Assembly: GCA_945952105.1 (NCBI GenBank)
Contig: CAMFGZ010000014.1
Location: forward strand, 78,191 to 142,190
Source of the DNA: an uncultured Rhodospirillaceae bacterium
Lineage (GTDB): Bacteria; Pseudomonadota; Alphaproteobacteria; Reyranellales; Reyranellaceae
DNA: 64,000 bases
Reading direction: 5' to 3'
Positions 16,802 through 26,114 of this stretch are shown here, piece after piece; positions within the stretch are counted from its first letter, which is position 1; each line of letters begins with the position of its first letter. A program made the position numbers and the translations under genes. The notes under the pieces are model-generated. The model worked only from the letters and a program-made list of their open reading frames with translations, had not been told where the DNA came from and searched no databases.

Positions 16802-17863
16802 ATGGACCTGCGTCGGTCGCCCTACGGCTCGCGCCGGCGTCTTCTGGCGGCGGGCGTCGGTCTCGCCGCGTTTTCGCTCTGGCCGGCCATCGTGCGGGCA
16901 GACCAGAACTGGCAAACCTACAAACGCCGGTTCATCGTCGACGACCGGCGCGTGATCGACAGCGGCAACAACAATGTCAGCCATTCCGAAAGCCAGGGAT
17001 GGGGACTCCTCTTCGCGCAGAGCTACGACGACAAGGACACCTTCCAGAAGATCTGGGACTGGACCTCAAAGTCCCTGCAGCGCGGCGACGGTCTGTTTTC
17101 ATGGCGCTGGTCGCCCAATACGAGCGATCCCGTTGCCGACAAGAACAATGCCGCCGACGGCGACATCCTCATCGCGTGGGCGCTCATCCGCGCGGCCGCG
17201 CAATGGAACGAGCCGCGCTGGCTGGCGCCCGCCAAGCGCATCCAGTCCGCCATCCTCGACCGGCTGGCGATCGAATCGCAGGGGAAGCTGATCCTTTTGC
17301 CGGGCGCACAGGGATTCGCCCGTGGCAACCGGCATGTGGTCAACCTGTCCTACTATGTCTGGCCGGCCCTCCATGATTTCGCCGCCCAGCCAGGCGATCA
17401 GGGCCGCTGGCGGCGCCTCGAGGCCGACGGCCTGTGGCTGCTCGACAATGCAGCTTTCGGCGACTACCGGCTGCCGCCCGACTGGCTGTTGTTCGGCAAC
17501 CAGGCCTTCCGGGTGGCCGATGACTGGAAGCCCTATTTCGGCTTCGACGCCATTCGCATCCCGCTCTATCTCGCGTGGCACAACCAGGCATCGCGACTGG
17601 GCCGCTTCCTGACGGCTTGGCGGACGCCGCGCTTCGGCGGACGTCCGCCGGCGTGGATCGATCTCGATACGGGCGGCGTGGCGCCGTACCCCTCCAGCGG
17701 CGGCTACGTCGCGGTCTCGTCGGTCACGCAATACGTGGCGGACGGCAACAAGGGGGCCGCGCCCATCGCAACCATAGGCGATGACGACGATTACTATTCC
17801 GCCAGCCTCAAGCTGCTTGCAAACCTGGCAGGACAGGAAGCCGCGCGTGCGAAGCGCACATAG
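16802..17863 (+). CDS. bcsZ: Endo-beta-1,4-glucanase BcsZ (GH8)
   Basis: This 353-residue glycoside hydrolase family 8 enzyme starts at ATG 16802. The N-terminus has a twin-arginine-like signal (GSRRRLLAAGVGLAAFSLWP) ending near IVRAD. The proton donor is Glu63 in SESQGWGLLFA, the GH8 signature, and a second acidic cluster NNAADGDIL holds Asp119/Asp121. The enzyme trims periplasmic or nascent glucan and is needed for normal cellulose export in known systems. It is the last bcs gene; the 77-bp gap before the next gene shows only a weak 4-bp stem (CGGG-TTGCG-CCCG), so read-through into the EAL gene is possible. Confidence 0.93.
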   Translation: MDLRRSPYGSRRRLLAAGVGLAAFSLWPAIVRADQNWQTYKRRFIVDDRRVIDSGNNNVSHSESQGWGLLFAQSYDDKDTFQKIWDWTSKSLQRGDGLFSWRWSPNTSDPVADKNNAADGDILIAWALIRAAAQWNEPRWLAPAKRIQSAILDRLAIESQGKLILLPGAQGFARGNRHVVNLSYYVWPALHDFAAQPGDQGRWRRLEADGLWLLDNAAFGDYRLPPDWLLFGNQAFRVADDWKPYFGFDAIRIPLYLAWHNQASRLGRFLTAWRTPRFGGRPPAWIDLDTGGVAPYPSSGGYVAVSSVTQYVADGNKGAAPIATIGDDDDYYSASLKLLANLAGQEAARAKRT

Positions 17864-17940
17864 CGGGTTGCGCCCGGGAGAGTTTTGCACCAGTCATGGT
17901 TGGCTCGTTACGTTGAGTTTTGTGGCTTCGAGGATGTCGT

Positions 17941-19164
17941 TTGGCCAACCCTGATCAGACCCCTTCCGGGTCACGCAGGTTCCGCTCGCTCGTGGCCAGC
18001 GGAGACGATGATTTTCGGGCGGAGTTGGTCGAATGGGCCATTACGCTCAATTTTTCCGTGCGAGCCATCCGCTCGGTGGATGACCTGCCCGACTTCTTGC
18101 AGGGGCGCCATTTCGACTGGTTGTTTCTCGACGTCGAACTGGGGCGCACTCAGTGTCTGCAGATCATTGAAACGCTGGGCACCGGCTGGCGGCCGCGAAC
18201 CGTCCTGGTCGGTAACATCGAGCCCGACGCGCTCCACGACATAAGGCAGAGCGCCATTCGCGGCGGCCTCGACATCGTGGGTGCTCTCGCGAAGCCTCTT
18301 TCCTTTTCAGCGCTTTCGGCACGGCTGGCCGCGCTGGAGGCGCGCGAAAAGGACAATACGAACGCAGATCTCGCCGCGCGTGAGCTTGCGCGCATTCCCA
18401 GCGACGAACTCGAGGTTCATTACCAGCCCATCGTCTCCATACGCGATCGCGTTTTTTCCCGCGCGGAGGCGCTGGTGCGCTGGCGGCATCCCGAATACGG
18501 GCTGATCGGACCGGACGGGTTCATCGCTCTTGCCGAACGTTCCGGCGCGATCATCCAGCTCACATGGGATGTGTTGACGCGAACGGCCGAACAGCAGGCG
18601 GCCTGGAACAGGGAAGGGCTGCCGCTATCCATTGCGGTGAACATATCCGCGCTCTTTCTCGGATCGGTGCAGACGGCGGACGAAATCCTCGATCTGCTGC
18701 GGACCAAGAAGGTCGATCCGCGCACACTCATCCTCGAGATCACGGAGACAGAAAGGGCGCCCGACCCGGCGGTGGCACGTGCCCTGCTGGGACGTTTGCG
18801 CGAAGCCGGTGTCCGGATCTCGATGGACGATTACGGTGTCGGCTACTCCGATCTCGGCCGGCTGCAATACTATCCGTTCAGCGACCTGAAGATGGATCGC
18901 GGGCTGGTGGCCCGCCTGCCCGGCGACCAGGAGGGCAGGGACATCGTGTCCATGCTGGTGTCTCTTGCAGGACATGAGCACGTCACCCTGACGGGCGAAG
19001 GCATCGAGACGCAGGAACAGTGGGAGGCGCTCGAGGCGCTGGGCTGCCACTACGGCCAGGGATTCCTGATCGCCCGGCCGATGCCCGGCGAACGAGTCAC
19101 CGGCTGGATCTCCCGTATGGCAAAGGCCGGGCAATACCGGCCGCCCGAGACTGACCGGCCTTAA
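17941..19164 (+). CDS. Response-regulator-like c-di-GMP phosphodiesterase (REC-EAL)
   Basis: This protein of about 407 residues combines an N-terminal receiver-like domain (LVASGDDDF, LFLDVELG with a phospho-acceptor Asp, LAKPLSF with the conserved Lys) with a C-terminal EAL domain. The EAL residues look complete: AEALVRW, LEITETE, SMDDYGVGYSDLGRL, LKMDRGLV, GEGIETQ and GQGFLIARP. It should therefore hydrolyse c-di-GMP to pGpG. No ATG opens this frame. I chose TTG 17941 because AGGA lies six bases upstream; TTG 17920 is the alternative. It follows the cellulose operon directly and probably lowers c-di-GMP at BcsA. Its stop overlaps the stop of the convergent GGDEF gene by four bases. Confidence 0.85.
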   Translation: MANPDQTPSGSRRFRSLVASGDDDFRAELVEWAITLNFSVRAIRSVDDLPDFLQGRHFDWLFLDVELGRTQCLQIIETLGTGWRPRTVLVGNIEPDALHDIRQSAIRGGLDIVGALAKPLSFSALSARLAALEAREKDNTNADLAARELARIPSDELEVHYQPIVSIRDRVFSRAEALVRWRHPEYGLIGPDGFIALAERSGAIIQLTWDVLTRTAEQQAAWNREGLPLSIAVNISALFLGSVQTADEILDLLRTKKVDPRTLILEITETERAPDPAVARALLGRLREAGVRISMDDYGVGYSDLGRLQYYPFSDLKMDRGLVARLPGDQEGRDIVSMLVSLAGHEHVTLTGEGIETQEQWEALEALGCHYGQGFLIARPMPGERVTGWISRMAKAGQYRPPETDRP

Positions 19165-20333
19165 GCGGCGGCGGCCGGCGACTCCTCCGCGCTCTCGACC
19201 CGGTTGCGGCCGCGTTCCTTGGCCCGGTAGAGCGCGGCATCGGCCCGGCGCATCGCGGCCTGCAGGTCTCCCTGCAGTCTTGCGACGCCGACGCTGGTGG
19301 TGATGCGAAGGGTGCGGCCGTCCGCGTCGACCGACAGGTCGGCGATGGCCGCCCGCAGCCGCTCCGCGATCTGCAACGCTTCCGGCTCGTCGACGTCGCG
19401 CAGCAACGCGCAGAACTCTTCGCCGCCATAGCGCGCAATCAGATCGTCGGGACGAAGCTGCTGGCGCGCCAGCTGGGCGAAAGCCACGAGCGCCTGGTCA
19501 CCGCCGGCATGTCCGAAGGTCCTGTTCACGTTGGTGAAATGGTCGAGATCGATCATCAGCACGCAAGCCCGCGACATGCCGATGGCGCCCCGGCTGGCGA
19601 GGCGTTCGACTTCCTCGAGGAAGAAGCGCCGGTTGGGTAGATGCGTCAGCTGGTCGGTCGACGCCAGCTTCTCGTAGTGATGTCTCAGGCGTTCGTTGGC
19701 CATGAGCAGAAAGCCGAGCGTCATCGCCACGACGCAGATCGTGTTGATGAACAGCGTGACGCCCTGGGTCGGGTCGTAGAAAGGTGTCGTGTCGTCTCCG
19801 GGCGCGTCGCTGAGCAGCGAGAAGACGAGGCGCACGACCATGGAAAAAGCCATGAGGAGCAGTGCGATCGCCGTCGGCTGGCGACTGCTCAGGGGCTCCG
19901 TGACCCTGCCGCGGAGGACCTCCCACGCGGCCAGCGATGAAAGGATGGCGATCACCAGGGAACAGAGGGCGACACGGTTGTTGACGTCGATGCCGGCGAG
20001 GAGCGCGGCCGTGAAAACGATGACGAATATGGCCGTTGGAATGACGGCAAACTTGATGCCGCGCTCGCCGCTGTTGAACCGCCGAACGCTCATCCAGACG
20101 GTGGCGTACCCGGCGACGATCAGCGAATTGGCCATGACGACCATGTAGAGCGGCGAGCTGTTCGTGCGCAGGCTGAGCTCGAGCGATCCCATCGCTCCCA
20201 GCAGGAGGCTGGTGGCCCAGCCCCGCAAGCCGAGGATGTCACGACTGTGATACCAGGAGAAGAAGCACAGGCCAGCCATCGCGAACGCGATCACGAAGTT
20301 CAGCAGATAGATCGTTAGAACGTCGATCGACAT
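19161..20333 (-). CDS. Membrane-bound diguanylate cyclase (GGDEF)
   Basis: This 390-residue protein has about six or seven hydrophobic segments in its first 210 residues (for example VLTIYLLNFVIAFAMAGLCF) and then a GGDEF domain. The active-site motif is intact (ARYGGEEF), as are STDQLTHLPNRR and MIDLDHFTNVNRTFGHAGGD. An RxxD inhibitory site (RPDD) lies five residues before GGEEF, implying product inhibition. The membrane part resembles MASE-type sensors but I cannot assign a specific family. It faces the REC-EAL gene tail to tail. Synthesis of c-di-GMP here would stimulate the nearby cellulose synthase. Confidence 0.9.
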   Translation of the reverse strand: MSIDVLTIYLLNFVIAFAMAGLCFFSWYHSRDILGLRGWATSLLLGAMGSLELSLRTNSSPLYMVVMANSLIVAGYATVWMSVRRFNSGERGIKFAVIPTAIFVIVFTAALLAGIDVNNRVALCSLVIAILSSLAAWEVLRGRVTEPLSSRQPTAIALLLMAFSMVVRLVFSLLSDAPGDDTTPFYDPTQGVTLFINTICVVAMTLGFLLMANERLRHHYEKLASTDQLTHLPNRRFFLEEVERLASRGAIGMSRACVLMIDLDHFTNVNRTFGHAGGDQALVAFAQLARQQLRPDDLIARYGGEEFCALLRDVDEPEALQIAERLRAAIADLSVDADGRTLRITTSVGVARLQGDLQAAMRRADAALYRAKERGRNRVESAEESPAAAA

Positions 20334-20428
20334 CGACTGGATTTGCCTGGCTGGTCGCTGCGGTGCCGCCGAGTTTAGTCCGAACGCCGTCTCGGCGGGC
20401 CGTTTTTCTCGATCGCCGGCAGCGAATT

Positions 20429-22333
20429 CTAGGCGCTTTCGGCACCACGCCAGGCGACGACCTGGCCCGACATGACAAAGCGATCGCGGCCGGCATGCTT
20501 GGCTGCGTAAAGCGCACGGTCCGCCGCCGCGACAAGCGACAGATGGGTGTTGGCGGCATCTGCATTCGGCCAGCCCGTGGCACCGCCGGCGCTGACCGTC
20601 ACCCGCTTCGTGGGCGGATTGAGGGCATGGGGAATGTTAAGGGCATCCAGCGCTTCGCGCAGGCGGGCCGCCACACTGGCGCAGCCCACCTCGTCGGTAT
20701 TCGGCAGCAGCAACACGAACTCCTCGCCGCCATAGCGCGCCGCGAGGTCTCCCGGACGCCGGGCTTCCGCTGCGAGCGCCTTGGCCACTGCCTTGAGGCA
20801 GGCGTCGCCGGCCTGGTGTCCGTATTGATCGTTGAACTTCTTGAAGTTGTCGACGTCGATCATGAGCAGGGACAGTGGCGTCTCGTCGCCGGCGGCACGG
20901 CGCCATTCCGTGTGCAGCCGCTCGTCGAAGTGCCGGCGGTTGGCGAGGGTCGTCAGCCCGTCCTGGCTGGCAAGGGTCGCGAGCTTTGCCTCGAAATGCT
21001 TGTGTTCGGTCATGTCACGCGAGATCGCCACAACGCCGCTGATCCTGCCGGTGTTCGTGTCGTGGGTCGCACGCAGGGCGGTTTCCAGCCAGATCTCGCC
21101 GCCGCCACGATGCCGGGTCCGATAGATCAGCTTGGTCTCCTCGATCTCTCCCAGCTTGAGGGAGCGGACGGTCTCCTGGACATGCGGCAGGTCCTCGGGG
21201 TTGACGCCTGCCAGCGCGGGCGTTCCCGTGAGCTGCTCCGCGCTCCACCCCAGGATTCGAAGGCAGGCGGGTGACACATAGAGAATGTGCTCGTCGAACC
21301 CGATACGCATCACCATGTCGCTCGACTCTTCGGCCAGCAGGCGGAAGTCCGCCTCCTTGGCCGCGAGGACGGCGCCGATCCGCTGTCGTTCCAGCAACTG
21401 GCGCACGAGGTAGAACCCGGTGCCGCCGATCAGCGAAATCAGGAACAGCACCAGCGCCATACGGAATATCGCCTCCTGGCGCCATGATGCCAGGACCTCG
21501 TCCTTCGACTCCGTGGCGACGAGGATGATCGGGAAGCGGTCGCTCATCTTGTAGAAGGCGAGGCGCCACGACCCGTCGAACGTCGAATGGAAGTAGTAGA
21601 CGCTGGCCGAGGGCCGACCATGCATGTCCTTGATGAGGGCCGAATTCGACAGGTCGCGGCCGACCGATGTTTCGTTGTCGACGCTCCGGGCGAGCACGAC
21701 GCCGTTTTTCTGCAGCATCGTGATGATCCCGGAGGGGCCGAGGTCGAAACGCTTGTAGAAGTCGGCGAAGTAGCTGGCGTCGATCGTTGCCAGGACGACG
21801 CCGGCGAACGAACCGTCCGGATTGTTGAAGCGCCGCGATGCCGGGATGATCCATTGACCACCCGACCGGCTCTTGACGGGATTGCCGACCAGCAGGCCGG
21901 GGGCGTTGGAATCCCTGTGGTACTTGAAATAGTCCCTGTCGCTGTTGTTGAAGGCGTTCAGGTCGACATTCTCGGAGGTCGCCAGCCAGCGGCCCTTGTC
22001 GTCATAGACGAAGAGGCCGCGGACGCGCCCCATTGCCCCTTTACGGAAGTTTATGTCGCTCTGCAGCCTCGCTATCGCTACGGGGCCGGTTCCCTCCGCC
22101 TCCAAGCGATGGACAAGGCCGATGACCAGGCTGTCGGCCATCTCGAAGGAATCGTCGGCATGCTGGACGAGCGACTGGGCGAGATTGGTGACGTCGATCT
22201 CGGCGGCCTTCAACGCATCGCGGCGCAGCCCCAGCTCGCGGACGGAACTGAAGAAGAGCATCACGAAGCAGACGACGACGACAAGACCGGCGGCTAGGTA
22301 GACGGGTTGGCGAAGGCGAAGGCCGAGAGTCAT
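20429..22333 (-). CDS. Sensor diguanylate cyclase (Cache-PAS-GGDEF)
   Basis: This 634-residue protein starts at ATG 22333. A first membrane helix (VYLAAGLVVVVCFVMLFFSS) is followed by a periplasmic Cache-like region with KGRWLATSENVDLNAFNNSD and DRDYFKYHRD, and a second helix (MALVLFLISLIGGTGFYLV). A PAS domain follows (FRLLAEESSDMVMRIGFDEH) with its C-terminal cap (GVVAISRDMTEHK), then GGDEF with an intact ARYGGEEF and an RxxD inhibitory site (RPGD). The Cache fold binds small extracellular ligands. It is a minus-strand neighbour of the other cyclase and the third c-di-GMP gene in a row beside bcs. Confidence 0.92.
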   Translation of the reverse strand: MTLGLRLRQPVYLAAGLVVVVCFVMLFFSSVRELGLRRDALKAAEIDVTNLAQSLVQHADDSFEMADSLVIGLVHRLEAEGTGPVAIARLQSDINFRKGAMGRVRGLFVYDDKGRWLATSENVDLNAFNNSDRDYFKYHRDSNAPGLLVGNPVKSRSGGQWIIPASRRFNNPDGSFAGVVLATIDASYFADFYKRFDLGPSGIITMLQKNGVVLARSVDNETSVGRDLSNSALIKDMHGRPSASVYYFHSTFDGSWRLAFYKMSDRFPIILVATESKDEVLASWRQEAIFRMALVLFLISLIGGTGFYLVRQLLERQRIGAVLAAKEADFRLLAEESSDMVMRIGFDEHILYVSPACLRILGWSAEQLTGTPALAGVNPEDLPHVQETVRSLKLGEIEETKLIYRTRHRGGGEIWLETALRATHDTNTGRISGVVAISRDMTEHKHFEAKLATLASQDGLTTLANRRHFDERLHTEWRRAAGDETPLSLLMIDVDNFKKFNDQYGHQAGDACLKAVAKALAAEARRPGDLAARYGGEEFVLLLPNTDEVGCASVAARLREALDALNIPHALNPPTKRVTVSAGGATGWPNADAANTHLSLVAAADRALYAAKHAGRDRFVMSGQVVAWRGAESA

Positions 22334-22510
22334 GGCGCGCGTCCATGGTCATGGATGCGCCGGAAGGCCTCTCCAGATGGCGTCGCGCCGTCGAGCGCGG
22401 CCAGATCCATCGAAAACTCCCGGATAACAGACGTCAAAAACTCCCGCTCCGGAAATGATAGGCCATCGCCGGGGTTAAAAAAACTCGAATAGTCTCCGGG
22501 AAGCAGCTCG

Positions 22511-22547
22511 TCCGGCGAAACCGCGATTTTCCGCGGCGGGCGCCGGA
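22511..22547 (-). terminator. Hairpin just downstream of the carbonic anhydrase gene
   Basis: TCCGGCG (22511-22517) pairs perfectly with CGCCGGA (22541-22547). Inside, CCGCG (22521-22525) pairs with CGCGG (22532-22536), giving a two-part stem four bases beyond the carbonic anhydrase stop. The minus-strand T-run (opposite the A7 near 22478) is about 30 bases further on, so it is not a textbook intrinsic terminator. Confidence 0.35.
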
Positions 22548-22550
22548 TCG

Positions 22551-23255
22551 CTAGACCATGATCACCTTGCCGGTCGGCAGGTCGTAGTAGGCGCCGACGA
22601 CCTTGAGCTTGCCAGCGGCGACCATGTCGCCCAGGATCGGCTTCTCGGTCTGCAGGCGACGCACGTTGGCCTGCACATTGGCGACCACCGCGCGCTGCCG
22701 GAGATCGTCGCCCGTCGTCTTCAGCACCGGCTCGATACCGGGTTTCATGGCTCGGACGAGGTCCGCGATGTGGCCGGGCAAGGTGTTGCCTTTTTGCAGG
22801 GCCTCGACGGTGGCGTTCACGGCGCCGCAGCTCGTATGGCCCAGCACCATGATGACCTTCGTGCCGAGCACCGCGGCACCGTATTCGAGGCTGCCCAGCC
22901 CGTCGGGCGTGACGAAATTGCCGGCGACGCGCACGATGAACAGTTCGCCCGGCGTCTGGTCGAACACCAGTTCCGGGGCGACCCGCGAATCGGCACAGCC
23001 GAGGATCGCAGCGAAGGGGGCCTGGCCCAGGGCACGCGCCGCCCGGCTGGCGGAGAAATCACGTTCGGCCATCTTGCCGGAGACATAGCGGGCGTTGCCC
23101 TCCATGAGCAGCGACAGCGCCGCGTCGGGTGTCGCCGCCGACCTCGAAGGCTGGGCCATTGCCGCTCGTGGCAACGCGGTACCCGCGGCGGCTGCGAAGG
23201 CGAGCGCTCCCATTCCCGAGAACAGGCCGCGCCGCGACAGACAAGCGTTGCACAT
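22551..23255 (-). CDS. Exported beta-class carbonic anhydrase
   Basis: This 234-residue protein interconverts CO2 and bicarbonate. A twin-arginine-type signal (LSRRGLFSGMGALAFAAAAG) ends near AMAQP, so the enzyme is probably periplasmic, whereas most bacterial beta enzymes are cytosolic. Zinc ligands are Cys87 and Asp89 (GCADSRVAPE), and His140 and Cys143 (LGHTSCGAV), all intact. An AGGAGAGG ribosome-binding site lies upstream of ATG 23255, and a candidate promoter precedes it. It is a lone gene with no evident operon partner. Confidence 0.93.
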   Translation of the reverse strand: MCNACLSRRGLFSGMGALAFAAAAGTALPRAAMAQPSRSAATPDAALSLLMEGNARYVSGKMAERDFSASRAARALGQAPFAAILGCADSRVAPELVFDQTPGELFIVRVAGNFVTPDGLGSLEYGAAVLGTKVIMVLGHTSCGAVNATVEALQKGNTLPGHIADLVRAMKPGIEPVLKTTGDDLRQRAVVANVQANVRRLQTEKPILGDMVAAGKLKVVGAYYDLPTGKVIMV

Positions 23256-23281
23256 GGATACCTCTCCTCAGACAGCGCCTC

Positions 23282-23309
23282 AGCATACTTACAGTAAAGT
23301 TATGGACAA
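23282..23309 (-). promoter_or_regulatory. Candidate promoter of the carbonic anhydrase gene
   Basis: On the minus strand, TTGTCC (23309-23304) and TATGCT (23287-23282) are 16 bases apart, in an AT-rich patch 27 bp ahead of the start codon. Each hexamer matches four of six consensus bases. Confidence 0.3.
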
Positions 23310-23382
23310 TCGCGCCCGGCGCATAGCTCGACCGCGCGATGCGCCGAACTATTCGAAATCGGTCAGGACGCGGCGGGGCCGA

Positions 23383-24690
23383 TCATGCGGGAACTGAATT
23401 GGACTCGGCGACCGGCAGGCTCGCCGGTCCTGCACGACGGCGCTCGACCAAGTGCCGTACTTCGGCCACGCGTCCAGTTGCGAGATAAGACTTGAGCAGC
23501 GTGGCTTCCACCAGATCGCCCTGCGCGCGGCTGCCGCCGATACGCTCGCGTTCCGGCAGGATCGCCTCGATCAGGTCGATCGCCGTCGCGTGATCGCCTC
23601 GCTGGTAGGCCGCGAACGCACGCGTGAGGGTGGGAATGAGGGAACCTGACGGATAGCGGCCGGCACTCGCGAGATCCTCGATGGCCTTGACCCAGTCCTC
23701 GAGAGCGGCGTCTTCGCCGGTGGCGGCGTAGGTGAGGCCGACATGCCAGTCGGCCAGGGACATGCCCGGGCGGGGAAGTTTCTCACGCGCATAGTCTTTG
23801 AGCTTCGCCCAGCGCGCGGGATCGCGCGGATGGCCCGCCAGTTCGGAGCGCCAGAGGAACGACGCCGAATCGGAGAGCTTCTGGTGAACGGCACCGCGAT
23901 GATCGTCGGCGCAGAAGGCGTCGCCGTAAAGGCGCAGCCCGCCTTCGATATCGCCAGCATGCAGGTCGAACAGTCCCAGATGCCAGTTCAGGTGGCCGAA
24001 CAGGCCGCCGCCGCGATCGTAGTCAGGCAGCCAGTCGCGCAGGAAGCGGATGCCGGCGTCACGCTCGCCGGTTTCGTAGCAGAGATGGGCGAAGGCATGC
24101 GCGCCGTAGGCATTGCGCCGGAACTGCGCGAGCGAACGTTCGATGCGTGGACGCGCCTCGTCATGCCGGCCGACCTCCGACAGCGCCATCGCGTAATGCG
24201 CCTCGAACCACCAGTCCTGGCCGTATTCAGGCGCAAATCCGCCAAGGAACTCGACGAGATCCTGCTCACGGCCGGCGAGCCCACACATGCCGATCAGGCC
24301 CCCCTGGTTGGCCGCGAGGCTCAGGATCAGCACGTCGCGCGGCCACGTCTTCACATGGGCCCGCAGCGCCGCGAGCGCTTCCACGGGCTGGCCCGAGAAC
24401 AGGTGGCGGAAGACGTCGATGTGGCTCCGCTCGCGCGCCGACAGGTCCTCGTCGAGCGAGAGCGCCGTCGCAAGCGAGGCGCGCATCGCTTCGGGATTGG
24501 CCGCGAGCTGCGCGGCGCGACCCTTGCCGGCATGAGCGAGCGCGAAGCCGGGATCGGCGGCGAGCGCTCGCTCGAAGGCGGCGGCAGCACCGGGATAGAC
24601 CGTCAGCAGAAGATCGACGCCCTCCACGTAGGCATCGCGCGCGATGACGTTCGTGGTGGAGAGGGGAAGGCCGTAGCGGTCCGTCAGCAT
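23383..24690 (-). CDS. Tetratricopeptide-repeat protein, TTC38-like
   Basis: This is a 435-residue soluble alpha-helical repeat protein. The N-terminus MLTDRYGLPLSTTN is followed by TPR-like helices (AAAAFERALAADPGFALAHA) and the stretch HLNWHLGLFDLHAGDIEGGL typical of the TTC38 family. Family members are widespread in bacteria and eukaryotes, and no reaction is established. It is monocistronic on the minus strand, facing away from the MFS gene across a 245-bp gap that shows no other feature. Confidence 0.75.
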   Translation of the reverse strand: MLTDRYGLPLSTTNVIARDAYVEGVDLLLTVYPGAAAAFERALAADPGFALAHAGKGRAAQLAANPEAMRASLATALSLDEDLSARERSHIDVFRHLFSGQPVEALAALRAHVKTWPRDVLILSLAANQGGLIGMCGLAGREQDLVEFLGGFAPEYGQDWWFEAHYAMALSEVGRHDEARPRIERSLAQFRRNAYGAHAFAHLCYETGERDAGIRFLRDWLPDYDRGGGLFGHLNWHLGLFDLHAGDIEGGLRLYGDAFCADDHRGAVHQKLSDSASFLWRSELAGHPRDPARWAKLKDYAREKLPRPGMSLADWHVGLTYAATGEDAALEDWVKAIEDLASAGRYPSGSLIPTLTRAFAAYQRGDHATAIDLIEAILPERERIGGSRAQGDLVEATLLKSYLATGRVAEVRHLVERRRAGPASLPVAESNSVPA

Positions 24691-24935
24691 GTCATCACCA
24701 GAAACAAGACCGGCCCTCTCATCATGGCGGCGATCGCCCGGCTCGATTCTCCCGAGCGTGCCTCATCGCGCATGAGCGTGCGCCACCGCAATGGAGCTTT
24801 CAAGGACGTCCTCCGGGGAAGTCTTCCCATTCTCCCTCTCTCGAAAGCTATTGCGCGACACCGCCCCTCGTTCGACGCATTATGCCGGTCGCGGCTGCTG
24901 CCAGAGTGCTCGCCCGTCGGACCAACGAGTGGACG

Positions 24936-26099
24936 ATGCGACGTCATTTGCGAGTTCTGTTCATTCTTGCCCTGACCCAGATTGCCGGTTGGGGCACCAT
25001 CGGCGTCTTGCCGGTGATCGCGCCGAAGGTGGCCGCGGAGTTCGGGAGCTCCCTGCCGTCGATCTTCCTGGGCACCTCGGTGATGTTCGTCGCCATGGGG
25101 CTTGCGGCACCGTGGGCTGGCCACGCTTTCCGTCGCTTCGGAACACGTCAGGCGATGGCGGTGGGCGCGGCCACGATCGGCCTCGGTCTTTGCCTGCTGG
25201 CGCTCTCTCCGAACCTCATCGTCTTCTGGGGCGCGTGGGCGCTGATCGGCGGGGCGGGCGCCCTGTTCCTGACGACCGCGGCCTACGCCTACATCGCTGA
25301 GTATTCGGACGATCGGGCACGAAGCCTAATCGGAACACTGATGCTGGTGACGGGCCTCGCGGGCAGCGTCTTCTGGCCCATCACCGCCTTCCTCGAACAT
25401 CTGGCAGGATGGCGCGGCGTCGGCGCCGTCTATGCGGCCATCATGGTCCTGGCCATCGCCCCTCTGGTGTGGTTCGGCCTGCCCGCGATCGACGCGGCGA
25501 CCGCCATCGCTCCCTCCACGGCACGGCTGCGCAAGGGGCCGGTCTTCATCCTGATGGTCGCCGCCATCGCGTTGAACAGCTTCGTCACCTTCGGCATCGA
25601 TGCGGTGGGTATCCAGCTCCTGCAGGCCATGGGATTGGATCTCGCCGGCGCCGTCGCGATCGCCTCGCTCCTGGGTGTTTTCAAGGTCGGTGGCCGCTTG
25701 ATCGATCTTCTGGGCGGGCAGAGATGGGACGGGCTGTCCACGGGGCTCGTCGCGTGTGCGATGATCCCGATGGGCCTGGCTGCGATCTGGATCGGCGGCG
25801 CGGGAACATGGTCCGTGGCCGGTTATCTCGGGCTATTCGGGTTGGGAGCCGGCGCTTTCGCCGTGGCTAGGGCCACGATGCCGCTCGTCTTCTTCCAGAA
25901 AGCGGGTTATGCGGCCGCGATGGCGACCATCGCCTTGCCGATGAACCTGATCAACGCGTTGGCGCCGCCTGTCCTGGCCGAGCTGATGGCCGGTATCGGA
26001 GCGCAGGCGACGTTCGCGGTCCTCGGTGGTCTCAGCGTCACGGCCTTCGCGGTTCTGCTGCTGTTGAACCGTATGAGAGGCAACGCTCCCGGCGTGTGA
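24936..26099 (+). CDS. MFS transporter
   Basis: This 387-residue protein has about 12 hydrophobic segments. The first helix (VLFILALTQIAGWGTIGVLP) begins immediately after ATG 24936; an upstream ATG at 24882 would add 18 residues. It contains AFRRFGTRQAMAVGAATIGL in the loop 2-3 position where MFS proteins carry their conserved motif, and ends after helix 12 (FAVLLLLNRM). The substrate is unknown. It ends 15 bp from the convergent GMC oxidoreductase gene. Confidence 0.82.
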   Translation: MRRHLRVLFILALTQIAGWGTIGVLPVIAPKVAAEFGSSLPSIFLGTSVMFVAMGLAAPWAGHAFRRFGTRQAMAVGAATIGLGLCLLALSPNLIVFWGAWALIGGAGALFLTTAAYAYIAEYSDDRARSLIGTLMLVTGLAGSVFWPITAFLEHLAGWRGVGAVYAAIMVLAIAPLVWFGLPAIDAATAIAPSTARLRKGPVFILMVAAIALNSFVTFGIDAVGIQLLQAMGLDLAGAVAIASLLGVFKVGGRLIDLLGGQRWDGLSTGLVACAMIPMGLAAIWIGGAGTWSVAGYLGLFGLGAGAFAVARATMPLVFFQKAGYAAAMATIALPMNLINALAPPVLAELMAGIGAQATFAVLGGLSVTAFAVLLLLNRMRGNAPGV

Positions 26100-26114
26100 T
26101 GACGGCCGTCTTCG

